A program made the position numbers and the translations under genes. The notes beneath the pieces are model-generated. The model saw nothing but the letters and a program-made list of their open reading frames with translations, did not search any database and was not told where the DNA came from. DNA of 64,000 nucleotides from Chryseobacterium sp. LAM-KRS1. Lineage in GTDB: Bacteria; Bacteroidota; Bacteroidia; Flavobacteriales; Weeksellaceae. The DNA is taken from the NCBI RefSeq assembly GCF_013184525.1, contig NZ_JAAOIZ010000001.1, positions 558,001 to 622,000 of the forward strand. Reading direction: 5' to 3'. Below, one piece after another: positions 8,859 to 17,221 of this stretch. Position 1 is the stretch's first letter, and the number at the start of each line of letters is the position of its first letter.

Positions 8859-8938
8859 GGAAGTCAGAAACGATTAGAATTTATATATTTTAAAATGAAG
8901 GAATTGATCATTCAAATAACTTCTATTATCTGACTTCC
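8859..8938. repeat. Intergenic inverted repeat
   Basis: GGAAGTCAGA (8859-8868) and TCTGACTTCC (8929-8938) form a 10-bp perfect inverted pair around 60 nt of AT-rich DNA in the gap upstream of the lipocalin-like gene and downstream of yqhD. It could be a weak terminator of yqhD or a remnant of a dispersed repeat. Confidence 0.4.
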
Positions 8939-8952
8939 AGCCTCAAATCTGT

Positions 8953-10116
8953 TTAGTAACTCATTTCTACGATCTTATAAGCATCCTGAGGAGTTAACTT
9001 TTTGTATTCTCCCAGACCTAGCCAGTTCCTGTCTGTAAAAGCTTTTTCCACTCTTTCAGCAGTTCCTTTAAATTCTTGGGTATATTCAGAGAGTTTAGTC
9101 TGGATATTTAAGCTGTGGAAAAATTCTTCCAGCTTTTTAATACCAGCTTCTGCTTTTTGCTCAATACTTCCTTCTTTAATTCCCCAAACTCGTTCAGCAT
9201 ATTGTGCCAGTTTTCCTTTTTTGGAATCAAAATTATACCGGTAATGGGAAGGGGCAATAATGGCTAAAGTTCTCGCGTGATCAATGCCATAATAAGCTGT
9301 TAATTCATGACCCATAGCATGAACAGCCCAGTCTGTGATCACTCCTTTCTGGATCAGACCATTCAGGGCCATTGTACAGCACCACATAAAGTTTCCGGCA
9401 GCATCATAATCAAAATTGTCGGCCATTACTTTTGGAGCCGTTTCCTGAAGACTGATCAAAATACTTTCTGCAATTCTTTCCTGCAGGTCTGCAGAAGATG
9501 GAGCCGTCATATATTGTTCAAGAACGTGAGTGTATGCATCAGTAATTCCATTAACGATTTGTCTTTTAGGGATCGATCGTACAACCTCCGGATCTAAAAC
9601 TGAAAATTGCGGGAAAAGACCGGGACCTCCTGTGGATAATTTTTCGTTAGTTTCTCTTCTTGAAATAACATATCCTGAGTTCATTTCGGAACCTGTTGCA
9701 GGAAGAGTCAGAATACTTCCGAAAGGCATCCCTTCTCCTTCAAAGGTTCTCACCGGTTTGGTGAGGATTTCCCAAGGCTCACCATGGTAGTTAGCTGCCG
9801 CGGAAAGAAATTTCGTTCCGTCAATAACTGAACCGCCACCTACTGCCAGGAGAAAAGTAATTCCTTTCTCTTTGATCACCTGCAGTGCATTGATAAGTAC
9901 CTCGTATTCCGGATTAGCTGGAACACCCCCGAATTCATGCACTTCATAATCTTTTAAAGCTTCTTTTACCTGATCATAAACGCCGTTACTTTTAATGCTT
10001 CCACCTCCGTAAATCATTAATATTTTGGCATCAGCAGGAATTTCTTTTGAAATTTTAGCGATTTCACCTTTTCCAAAAAGTATTTTGGTTGGATTTTTAA
10101 ATTCGAAATTGAGCAT
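8953..10116 (-). CDS. yqhD: Iron/zinc-containing alcohol dehydrogenase, YqhD type
   Basis: A 387-residue group III alcohol dehydrogenase, the same length as Escherichia coli YqhD and similar throughout. The dinucleotide motif GGGS is at 93-96. Metal ligands are Asp193 and His197 (TDAYTHVLEQ), His266 and His280 (HAMGHELTAYYGIDHAR), each one position from the E. coli YqhD ligands. YqhD is an NADPH-dependent reductase of toxic aldehydes such as those from lipid peroxidation. It has its own -7 box and lies downstream of the HxlR-type regulator on the same strand, which fits an electrophile or redox stress role (inference). Confidence 0.9.
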   Translation of the reverse strand: MLNFEFKNPTKILFGKGEIAKISKEIPADAKILMIYGGGSIKSNGVYDQVKEALKDYEVHEFGGVPANPEYEVLINALQVIKEKGITFLLAVGGGSVIDGTKFLSAAANYHGEPWEILTKPVRTFEGEGMPFGSILTLPATGSEMNSGYVISRRETNEKLSTGGPGLFPQFSVLDPEVVRSIPKRQIVNGITDAYTHVLEQYMTAPSSADLQERIAESILISLQETAPKVMADNFDYDAAGNFMWCCTMALNGLIQKGVITDWAVHAMGHELTAYYGIDHARTLAIIAPSHYRYNFDSKKGKLAQYAERVWGIKEGSIEQKAEAGIKKLEEFFHSLNIQTKLSEYTQEFKGTAERVEKAFTDRNWLGLGEYKKLTPQDAYKIVEMSY

Positions 10117-10136
10117 TAGTGTAAATTTATTTTACC

Positions 10137-10144
10137 CAAATTTA
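10137..10144 (-). promoter_or_regulatory. -7 promoter element of yqhD
   Basis: On the minus strand the sequence is TAAATTTG, a full match to TAnnTTTG, 20 nt before the ATG at 10116. Confidence 0.5.
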
Positions 10145-10231
10145 CGGAATGCAAAGTGAAAACTGAGTTAATGGAGTTTTAAAATTATTATGATTCTGTT
10201 TTATGAAAACTATTAGTGTATGGGAATTGTA

Positions 10232-10636
10232 TCATTTTCCTTTCAGGTACGCTTTGGCAGTTTCTATAAACTTTTCTTTATCTTTTTTTATTCTTTTCAG
10301 CATCTCTACTTTATCAGGAGGTGTTGATAAATATTTATCACCCCAAAGATTGATCTCTACGATGATAGGGACGAGATCAATTCCTTTCTCAGTGAGAGAA
10401 TAAATGACTTTTAATTTATTTTCAGGATGATCTTTTTTATCAATAATACTGTTTTCCAGTAAATGTTGTAACCTCGAGGCTAATATATTGGTGGCTATTT
10501 TTTCCTCTGCTTTCAAAAAAGCTCCGTAAGTACATTCTTTATGAAGCATAAGGTCACGGATGATAAGCAGAGACCATTTATCTCCCCATATTTCAAGGGA
10601 AGAGCTGATAGGGCAGTCGGATCTTTTTTTACTCAT
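10232..10636 (-). CDS. HxlR-family transcriptional regulator
   Basis: A 134-residue winged-helix regulator. It opens MSKKRSDCPISSSLEIWGDKW, the typical HxlR start with a conserved Cys (Cys8) before the first helix. The central GDKWSLLIIRDLM and LTEKG segments are family hallmarks. The ATG at 10636 was chosen over an in-frame TTG at 10663, which lies inside the inverted repeat. HxlR proteins (YodB, HypR, QorR) often sense quinones, aldehydes or disulphide stress through that N-terminal Cys. The gene is divergent from a dihydrolipoyl dehydrogenase gene across a 97-bp region carrying a 16-bp inverted repeat. Confidence 0.9.
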   Translation of the reverse strand: MSKKRSDCPISSSLEIWGDKWSLLIIRDLMLHKECTYGAFLKAEEKIATNILASRLQHLLENSIIDKKDHPENKLKVIYSLTEKGIDLVPIIVEINLWGDKYLSTPPDKVEMLKRIKKDKEKFIETAKAYLKGK

Positions 10637-10656
10637 AATTTTAATTGAAAAAAACA

Positions 10657-10702
10657 CTTGCAAAATGAAAGTTTTTATTTAATTTTACTTTTATTTTGCA
10701 AG
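10657..10702. promoter_or_regulatory. Candidate HxlR operator, near-perfect 16-bp inverted repeat
   Basis: The left arm (10657-10672) and right arm (10687-10702) are reverse complements with one mismatch, spaced by 14 bp. Each arm contains ATTTTGCAAG, so each overlaps a near-consensus -7 element (TATTTTGC toward lpd, CATTTTGC toward hxlR). A dimeric regulator bound here would cover both divergent promoters. Confidence 0.6.
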
Positions 10703-10733
10703 CAAATTTAATTATAAATAAATTAATAAATCA

Positions 10734-12134
10734 ATGGAAAATTATGACGTTGCTGTAATAGGCTCTGGCCCTGGTGGATATGTAGCTGCAATCAGAAGTG
10801 CACAACTGGGTTATAAAACTGTAATCATAGAAAAATATACAACATTGGGAGGTACATGTACAAACGTTGGCTGTATTCCTACAAAAGCATTACTGGATAG
10901 TACCCATCACTACGCAGAAGCACAGCACGGGTTTGGGAGCCATGGAATTATGCTCAATGAAATTAATCTTGATTTTAGCCAGATGTATAAAAGGAAATCG
11001 GAGGTCGTAACTAAAAATACTTCCGGACTTGAATTTTTAATGAATAAAAATAAAATCACCCATATTCAGGGAATGGCCCGATTTATTAATGATTCCACTA
11101 TACAGATCAGCGGAAAGGAAGGTGAACAAACTGTTGTGGCTAAACATTACATCATTGCAACAGGTTCCAAGCCTTCAACTATTTCCGGGATTGAAATTGA
11201 TAAGAAAAGAATAATCACTTCTACCGAAGCTCTTTCTCTTCAGGAAAAGCCTAAAACGATGATAATCATCGGTGGTGGGGTAATCGGTGTTGAAATGGCC
11301 TCTATTTTTAGCAGAATTGGGACTAAAGTTACCATTCTTGAATACGCGGATCATCTTATTTCCACAATGGATCACGGGTTGGGCAGGAGCCTTCAAAAGA
11401 TTCTTAAAAAAGAAGGAATTGAAATACATCTTAACCAGTCTGTTTATAAAGCGGAAAATCTTGGAGCTTCGGCAAAAGTTTTTTTTCGTGATCAAGGCGG
11501 AAAAGAAAATGAGCTGGAAGGAGATTATGTATTGATGGCGGTGGGAAGAAGACCTTATACAGAAGGGTTAGGACTTGAAAATACAAGGGTGCAGGTTAAT
11601 AACCGTGGTTTTATTGAAGTAGATGAAAAATGCCGCACAGCAGTTTCTACTATTTATGCAATAGGTGATGTTATCGGTGGTGCAATGTTGGCCCACAAAG
11701 CGGAGGAAGAAGGAGTTCTTGTTGCAGAAACAATCAATGGCCAGAATCGCCATATCCATTATGACCGTATTCCTTCAGTGGTGTATACCTGGCCGGAAGT
11801 GGCATCTGTTGGATTTACAGAAGAATATCTTAAAAAAAATCAGATCGAATACAGGTCAGGATCGTTTCCTTTCTCGGCCAGTGCCAGGGCCAGAGCATCA
11901 ATGGATACGGAAGGTTTTGCAAAAGTACTGGTAGATCCTAAATATGGTGAGATCTTAGGAGTTCACATTATTGGAGCAAGGGCTGCGGATTTAATTGCCC
12001 AGGGTGTTATAGCCCAGGAATATGAAGTGACAGCAGAGGACATGTTCCGTATTTCCTATGCACATCCTACCTATTCTGAAACTTTAAAAGAGGCTTACCT
12101 GATTGCTTCAGGACAAGGAGCAATTAATATATAA
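10734..12134 (+). CDS. lpdA: Dihydrolipoyl dehydrogenase
   Basis: A 466-residue FAD/NAD-dependent disulphide oxidoreductase. FAD-binding GSGPGGYVAA is at 10-19, the redox disulphide Cys42/Cys47 is in GGTCTNVGCIPTKAL, a second Rossmann motif GGGVIGVEMA lies mid-protein, and the C-terminal catalytic His444/Glu449 pair is in AHPTYSETLKEA. It reoxidises lipoyl groups of 2-oxoacid dehydrogenase or glycine-cleavage complexes. No E1 or E2 gene is adjacent. It stands alone, divergent from an HxlR regulator, which suggests a stress-inducible or stand-alone copy (inference). Confidence 0.92.
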   Translation: MENYDVAVIGSGPGGYVAAIRSAQLGYKTVIIEKYTTLGGTCTNVGCIPTKALLDSTHHYAEAQHGFGSHGIMLNEINLDFSQMYKRKSEVVTKNTSGLEFLMNKNKITHIQGMARFINDSTIQISGKEGEQTVVAKHYIIATGSKPSTISGIEIDKKRIITSTEALSLQEKPKTMIIIGGGVIGVEMASIFSRIGTKVTILEYADHLISTMDHGLGRSLQKILKKEGIEIHLNQSVYKAENLGASAKVFFRDQGGKENELEGDYVLMAVGRRPYTEGLGLENTRVQVNNRGFIEVDEKCRTAVSTIYAIGDVIGGAMLAHKAEEEGVLVAETINGQNRHIHYDRIPSVVYTWPEVASVGFTEEYLKKNQIEYRSGSFPFSASARARASMDTEGFAKVLVDPKYGEILGVHIIGARAADLIAQGVIAQEYEVTAEDMFRISYAHPTYSETLKEAYLIASGQGAINI

Positions 12135-12149
12135 AGTAATCATGCTAAA

Positions 12150-12382
12150 ATTTTAACCATTAAGATCTGTGAAGGGCATAAGAATAATTAAGATTCATCT
12201 TAGATGAAAAAAAGCATCTTGCAAAAAAATAGCTTTAGCTATTCCCTTAACTATCCTCATCAACTTAAAAAATCTTAATGGTTTAAAATAGCAGTTTATA
12301 AATTTTATCGCAGATAAAATCCTCGCGCCTTAAAGCTGTATCTTGTTAAATTAGTTTGCGCCTTGGCGTTTTTTAAAATTCA
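12150..12382. repeat. Repeat-like intergenic segment
   Basis: The 249-bp gap between lpdA and the next gene holds no plausible ORF. It is framed by an inverted repeat of about 17 bp (12150-12166 and 12272-12289, one extra T in the right arm, about 105 nt apart). It also contains a palindromic TTCATCTTAGATGAA and a tail with TTTGCGCCTTGGCGTTTTTT, a kind of sequence I associate with dispersed intergenic repeats in flavobacterial genomes. Copy number cannot be tested here. Confidence 0.45.
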
Positions 12383-12383
12383 G

Positions 12384-12989
12384 TTACAAAGAAGTACAGT
12401 TTTCATCCTTCGTGTATACTCCATTGCTTTTTGCCTCCAGTTTTCCGGTTTTTCTATTGATTTTAACCCAAAAAGATTCTTTCACAGCCGGACAACCCTT
12501 TGATTGCATAAGGTACATTGAAATATGGCGGTCTTCAATTTTATATGATCCGGTAAATCGCTTACTTGTATCCACAGAATACCCATACGTTTTTGCCAGT
12601 AAAATAGCCTCCGGAAGATTGTCTACTGTTCCGATAAAATCTCTTAGTTGCTGTTCATTGGAAAAATAAACAGACCTTTCGTTTTTGCACGCAAGAATAT
12701 ATGAAAAGCAGTTGTTCCCAATACATTTCTGGAAAAAACCTTTTTCAGGAACAGGTTCATTGATGGTCATAAAGTCAGGAGCCTGGCTTTCATAGAGTAC
12801 TGATTTTTCATAGTCCATATCATTGCTCAGAACGCGCCAGTAAGCATAGTCTTTATCAGGAACAATGAACGGGTAAAGGTATTCTACCGTATCGAGAATA
12901 TCAGGAATTTTTTTATAATCATCAGGAACCTTGATCTGGCTGTAAAGCAGATTGGAGAGAATCACGGAAAATGCGATGATTACTTTCAT
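12384..12989 (-). CDS. Secreted protein of unknown function
   Basis: A 201-residue protein with a signal peptide (MKVIIAFSVILSNLLYSQ). I do not recognise the mature domain. It has many aromatic residues, a KCIGNNCFSYILAC segment with three Cys, another Cys in QSKGCPAVKESFWVKINR, and a Cys three residues from the end. It is the last of four minus-strand genes encoding exported or membrane proteins; gaps between them are 37-52 nt, so they could be one transcript. Confidence 0.55.
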   Translation of the reverse strand: MKVIIAFSVILSNLLYSQIKVPDDYKKIPDILDTVEYLYPFIVPDKDYAYWRVLSNDMDYEKSVLYESQAPDFMTINEPVPEKGFFQKCIGNNCFSYILACKNERSVYFSNEQQLRDFIGTVDNLPEAILLAKTYGYSVDTSKRFTGSYKIEDRHISMYLMQSKGCPAVKESFWVKINRKTGKLEAKSNGVYTKDENCTSL

Positions 12990-13026
12990 AGAGAATGTGT
13001 TTCCGGTGCAAATTTAAGAAAGAGAA

Positions 13027-13431
13027 TTATTCCAATACAATTTTATAATATCCTTTTTCAGCAGTTACATCAATATCTATACCTGTAAACGTTAATTTAT
13101 TGATTTGATAGCCATCACACCCTCCATTAAATTCTGATGACTGTATTGAAAAATCTAAGTCTTTAATATTAGAAAAGAATTTATACTTTTTTGTTCCATT
13201 ATAAGCACCTACATTTTCTACAATGATCATATTGTCAGATGTTTTGGATAGTTGTACGCTATTGTTATCTTCGTCCTGAACTGAATAAGTTGTCAATGTT
13301 CCATTGGCAATAAGATTTTCATCATTAGAATCCACAAACTTAAAAAGGATCGGCAGAGGAGCATTATAACAATCTTTTTCACATGAGATGAAGAGAAGGG
13401 CTACGAGTAAAAAAGTAAATATTTTTTTCAT
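13027..13431 (-). CDS. Small lipoprotein of unknown function
   Basis: A 134-residue lipoprotein with lipobox FISC (Cys17) followed by EKDC, a charged stretch like the surface-export signal of flavobacterial lipoproteins. The rest is predicted beta-rich (alternating hydrophobic strands, GTLTTYSVQDED, KLTFTGIDIDVTAEKGYYKIVLE). Two further Cys (in EKDCYN and GGCDG) could pair. No family is recognised. Confidence 0.55.
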   Translation of the reverse strand: MKKIFTFLLVALLFISCEKDCYNAPLPILFKFVDSNDENLIANGTLTTYSVQDEDNNSVQLSKTSDNMIIVENVGAYNGTKKYKFFSNIKDLDFSIQSSEFNGGCDGYQINKLTFTGIDIDVTAEKGYYKIVLE

Positions 13432-13485
13432 GGATGATGGATAGTGTGAAGAGTAAATTTAGGTATTAATATTTGGTAATCAAAA

Positions 13486-14151
13486 CTATACTATATTCGA
13501 ATTATTAAAACGACCTCTGAATATTTTCAAAACTTGTGCAAGCTGACCATCTGTAATATCAAAATCATCAATGTTGATTTCTATTTTTTCATTGTTGTGG
13601 AAAAAGTATAAATAATTTATTTCAGGCTTATAATCATGTTTAGATTCACGGCTCACCAAACGCTTTACAATAATCTTTTCAAGTTGAATTTCACTCCACA
13701 AATACCTAGTATTATTTTTTACCTGAATCCCTTTTCCATTAATAGAAATGATAATTTGTGATATTTTTTTGATCTCTGAAATTATTTTGAACATAAAATA
13801 GCCAGTAAATCCAAGAAGTATACATAATATAAATATTGCAGCTCCGTTAAATTTGAATTTAAAACCTAAAAGAAAAAACAAACCTAGAATCACAAATATA
13901 CCGTAAGTGGCAATAGCAATAATTCTACCCGAACGCGAATATTTGATTATAATTTCATCAGGAACTGAATTTTCATCATATTCAATTTTATCACTTTTAT
14001 GAAAAGAATATTCTTTATAAATGAAAACGCCATTGATGAATGAAGCAATGAAAAAAATAATAGAAAGAGGAATAAAATATTGTAGTAAATAAATACCTAT
14101 GAATAAAGCTAAACTTCCTAAAATTGCATAAAAAATAATTCCGAATTTCAT
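13486..14151 (-). CDS. Membrane protein with soluble C-terminal domain
   Basis: A 221-residue protein with two pairs of transmembrane helices (about residues 4-22, 26-44, 75-95 and 100-122). A cytoplasmic or periplasmic beta-rich domain follows (about 125-215), with LWSEIQLEKIIVKRL and LYFFHNNEKIEINIDDFD. The layout resembles small membrane proteins with a PH-like domain, but I cannot assign a family. Only 52 nt separate it from the frameshifted gene upstream. Confidence 0.5.
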   Translation of the reverse strand: MKFGIIFYAILGSLALFIGIYLLQYFIPLSIIFFIASFINGVFIYKEYSFHKSDKIEYDENSVPDEIIIKYSRSGRIIAIATYGIFVILGLFFLLGFKFKFNGAAIFILCILLGFTGYFMFKIISEIKKISQIIISINGKGIQVKNNTRYLWSEIQLEKIIVKRLVSRESKHDYKPEINYLYFFHNNEKIEINIDDFDITDGQLAQVLKIFRGRFNNSNIV

Positions 14152-14203
14152 TTCTGGTTAAATTTTTTGCGAATATACATTTTAAACTCAATTTACACGA
14201 GAT

Positions 14204-14494
14204 TCATAAAAAAACATTTCCGTTCCAAGGATATTCAGAACCGCGCCAAATAGTAGCTTTTAAAACAATTATAATAGTTTGAATTAAAAAAATCAAAGTG
14301 AGAATAGCATGAAATGAATTGCTTTTTTTTCTAAAATTAAATGGATAATTGTTGTTAAATATAAAATAGCATATCCTATTAGATCTCCCAATCCCCAACC
14401 AAAAGAAATGTGTTTGTAAAATGTTCCTAATAAAGAAATAATAATTAAAAAAAATAAGAATAATTAAGTTGAATCTTTTCCAAAGATAGTTCAT
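14204..14494 (-). pseudogene. Small membrane protein gene with two compensating frameshifts
   Basis: The open frame gives 96 residues, but its middle part (about residues 17-57) is rich in unlikely codons and residues. Shifting frame at the eight-base A/T run 14447-14454 gives a natural membrane-protein sequence (IIISLLGTFYKHISFGWG, then GDLIGYAILYLTTIIHLIL). Shifting back at the eight-base run 14323-14330 rejoins the original frame, which ends in a plausible LKATIWRGSEYPWNGN segment. One base fewer in the first run and one more in the second would restore a continuous four-helix protein. It is either a decayed gene or two sequencing or assembly length errors. Confidence 0.55.
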
Positions 14495-14603
14495 GGTTAA
14501 TTATGCGTTTATTCTGCAAAAGTATTTATAAAATTAATATTATTTTTTTGCATTTTGGTCTTAATTTTTGTCATTTGTCAATTAAATTAATTTCAAAATC
14601 GCT

Positions 14604-14611
14604 TACATTTG
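14604..14611 (+). promoter_or_regulatory. -7 promoter element of ppc
   Basis: TACATTTG matches TAnnTTTG exactly and ends 4 nt before the ATG at 14616, predicting a leaderless or nearly leaderless transcript. Confidence 0.55.
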
Positions 14612-14615
14612 TTAT

Positions 14616-17150
14616 ATGATACATGACCAACGCGCAGAGAAATTCAGGCAGATTGTAGAAAATAAATTCCAGATCTACAATTCATTATTTATGAGTTTGC
14701 CTTATGATAAAATGACCAATATCGGGATGTTACTCCCATTTTTATACGAAGAAAGCAAAAACGGTTACGAGGCCGGAAAGACCCCTGAAGAAATCGTAGA
14801 GGAGTTTTTTAAAAGCCATACCGACCTGCATACTGAGGAACAGAAACTGGAATTGCTTTTTAAAATCATACAATATATCGAAAGGCAGGTAGTTTTATTT
14901 GACAGTATTGAAGATGCTGCCTTTCCGAATCTACATTCGGAGAGCGATAATGGAACGGTAACCAATCTTTTTGAGCGCTCCCAGCAGGATCATAAACTTG
15001 AAAAAGTTCGTGAAAAGTTGAGGGATTTTACAGTAAAGGTTGTGTTCACCGCTCACCCTACACAATTTTATCCAAGTTCTGTACAGAGGATCATTCAGGA
15101 TTTAAGGTCAGCGATTACCACTGATTCTGTTACCAATATTGATATGCTTCTTCAGCAGCTGGGAAAAACTCCTTTTGTTAATAAAGAAAAACCGACTCCT
15201 ATTGATGAGGCATTGAGTATCATTTCCTATTTACGCTATGTGTATTACGATACCATCGGTGAATTGTTTACCAAGATCAGGAAAACATTTGGAAACGGAC
15301 ATTTTCATTTGCATGAAGATATCATACAGCTTGGTTTTTGGCCGGGAGGAGACCGGGATGGTAACCCTTTTGTAACGGCTGATGTTACCAAAAGAGTCGC
15401 TGAAGAACTTCGTTCTGCAATTTTAAAATCTTATTACAGCCATTTAAAATTTATCAGAAGACGTTTAAGTTTCAGAGGCGTGTCGGAAGTTTTACAACAG
15501 CTTAATGATGAATTGTATGCGGCTATTTTTAATAACCACAAAATTACCACTGAAGATATTCTGAAAAGGGCAGATGAAGCAGAACATATTCTTATACGGG
15601 AACATAACTCATTATTTTTAGATCTTCTCGTGAATTTCAAAGACCGGGTTAAAATTTTCGGGACCCATTTCGCCACATTAGATATTCGTCAGGACAGCAG
15701 GATTCATCAGCAGGTTATAGATGAAGTCTTTGCAAAATTATATGGAGATCAGGAAGCCGATCATAATGAAAAATTCAACCGATTAATTCAGGATTCAAAA
15801 ACAGTTAAGGCTGATGATTATGAAGGCATTGTAAAGGATACTTTGCTTACTGTTTCAGAAGTTGCTGAAATTCAGCAATTGAATGGTATGAGGGGAATGA
15901 ACCGTTATATTATATCCAACTCCGATGCTGTGAAAGATGTGATGAATGTATATGCATTTTTCAAAATTTGCGGTTATCAGGAAGAAAATATCAATATGGA
16001 CATTGTTCCTTTGTTTGAAACCATGGAAGGGCTTGATAATGCTGAAAAGGTAATGAAAGAACTTTACGAAAATCCGGTTTATAAAAAACATCTTCAAAAA
16101 AGAGGTAATCAGCAGACCATTATGCTGGGCTTTTCCGATGGAACAAAGGACGGTGGGTATTTAAAGGCCAACTGGGAGATTTACAAGGCTAAAGAAGTTC
16201 TTACTAAACTTTCCGAACAAAGAGGGATCAAAGTAGTATTTTTTGATGGAAGGGGAGGACCTCCGGCCAGAGGAGGGGGAAAGACCCATGATTTTTATGC
16301 TTCTCAGGGAAATACCATTGCCAATAATAAAATTGAGCTAACCATTCAGGGACAGACTATAACCAGTATTTTTGGAAATAAAGAGCAGGCAAAATACAAT
16401 TTTGAGCAGCTATTAACGGCGGGAGTGGAAAACGATGTATTTAAAAACTCTAAAAAAGACCTTACTGAAAAAGAAAGAAAGCTGATCAGTGAACTGGCAG
16501 AGATCAGTTATAAAAAATATTCCGATCTGAAAGCACATCCGATGTTCGTTCCGTACTTGCAGGAAATGAGTACATTGGAATACTATGGTAAAACGAATAT
16601 TGGAAGCCGTCCATCAAAACGAGGAAACGGGAACGAATTGAAATTCGAAGACCTAAGGGCTATTCCATTTGTGGGTTCGTGGTCCCAGCTGAAGCAGAAT
16701 GTGCCGGGATTTTTTGGTTTTGGTTTTGCCATGGAGGAAATGAAAAAGCAGGGAAGGTTTGAAGAAGTAAGAGAATTATACAAAGGTTCGGACTTCTTTA
16801 AAACTTTAGTTTTAAACTCTATGATGAGTATGAATAAATCTTATTTCCCGCTTACTTACTATATTAAAAACAATCCGAAATTCGGAGCATTCTGGAATGT
16901 GCTCTTTGAAGAATATAACCTTTCAAAAGATATCATGCTTGAACTTACCGGATTTACCATGCTGCAGGAAGAAGATCCATTGTCAAGAAAATCTGTAAAG
17001 ATCCGCGAAAAGATTGTATTGCCTTTGTTAAGCATCCAACAATATGCTTTAATGAAGATCCAGAAAGGAGAAGGGAACAAAGAAGCTTATGAAAAGCTGG
17101 TAACAAGATCATTGTTTGGAAATATTAATGCGAGTAGGAACTCAGCTTAG
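14616..17150 (+). CDS. ppc: Phosphoenolpyruvate carboxylase
   Basis: An 844-residue enzyme that carboxylates PEP to oxaloacetate to refill the TCA cycle. Conserved blocks: catalytic His147 in VFTAHPTQ (usually TAHPTE), GGDRDGN (244-250), GTHFATLDIRQDSR, LGFSDGTKDGGY (504-515), the Arg-rich loop FFDGRGGPPARGGG (542-555) and IGSRPSKR. The loop differs from the textbook FHGRGGxxGRGG: His is replaced by Asp544 and the spacing residues by PPA. The C-terminus ends NINASRNSA, so it is full length, slightly shorter than the E. coli enzyme. A hairpin terminator follows. Confidence 0.92.
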   Translation: MIHDQRAEKFRQIVENKFQIYNSLFMSLPYDKMTNIGMLLPFLYEESKNGYEAGKTPEEIVEEFFKSHTDLHTEEQKLELLFKIIQYIERQVVLFDSIEDAAFPNLHSESDNGTVTNLFERSQQDHKLEKVREKLRDFTVKVVFTAHPTQFYPSSVQRIIQDLRSAITTDSVTNIDMLLQQLGKTPFVNKEKPTPIDEALSIISYLRYVYYDTIGELFTKIRKTFGNGHFHLHEDIIQLGFWPGGDRDGNPFVTADVTKRVAEELRSAILKSYYSHLKFIRRRLSFRGVSEVLQQLNDELYAAIFNNHKITTEDILKRADEAEHILIREHNSLFLDLLVNFKDRVKIFGTHFATLDIRQDSRIHQQVIDEVFAKLYGDQEADHNEKFNRLIQDSKTVKADDYEGIVKDTLLTVSEVAEIQQLNGMRGMNRYIISNSDAVKDVMNVYAFFKICGYQEENINMDIVPLFETMEGLDNAEKVMKELYENPVYKKHLQKRGNQQTIMLGFSDGTKDGGYLKANWEIYKAKEVLTKLSEQRGIKVVFFDGRGGPPARGGGKTHDFYASQGNTIANNKIELTIQGQTITSIFGNKEQAKYNFEQLLTAGVENDVFKNSKKDLTEKERKLISELAEISYKKYSDLKAHPMFVPYLQEMSTLEYYGKTNIGSRPSKRGNGNELKFEDLRAIPFVGSWSQLKQNVPGFFGFGFAMEEMKKQGRFEEVRELYKGSDFFKTLVLNSMMSMNKSYFPLTYYIKNNPKFGAFWNVLFEEYNLSKDIMLELTGFTMLQEEDPLSRKSVKIREKIVLPLLSIQQYALMKIQKGEGNKEAYEKLVTRSLFGNINASRNSA

Positions 17151-17187
17151 CAAAGGATCTCAAAACTATAATAATTAATCTAGATAT

Positions 17188-17221
17188 AACAAAGCCACTC
17201 AATTTGAGTGGCCTTTGTTTA
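17188..17221. terminator. Terminator between convergent ppc and subtilase genes
   Basis: An inverted repeat CAAAG-CCACTC / GAGTGGCCTTTG with one bulged G and a 5-nt loop, followed by T-rich sequence. It overlaps the 3' end of the subtilase gene. Confidence 0.7.
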
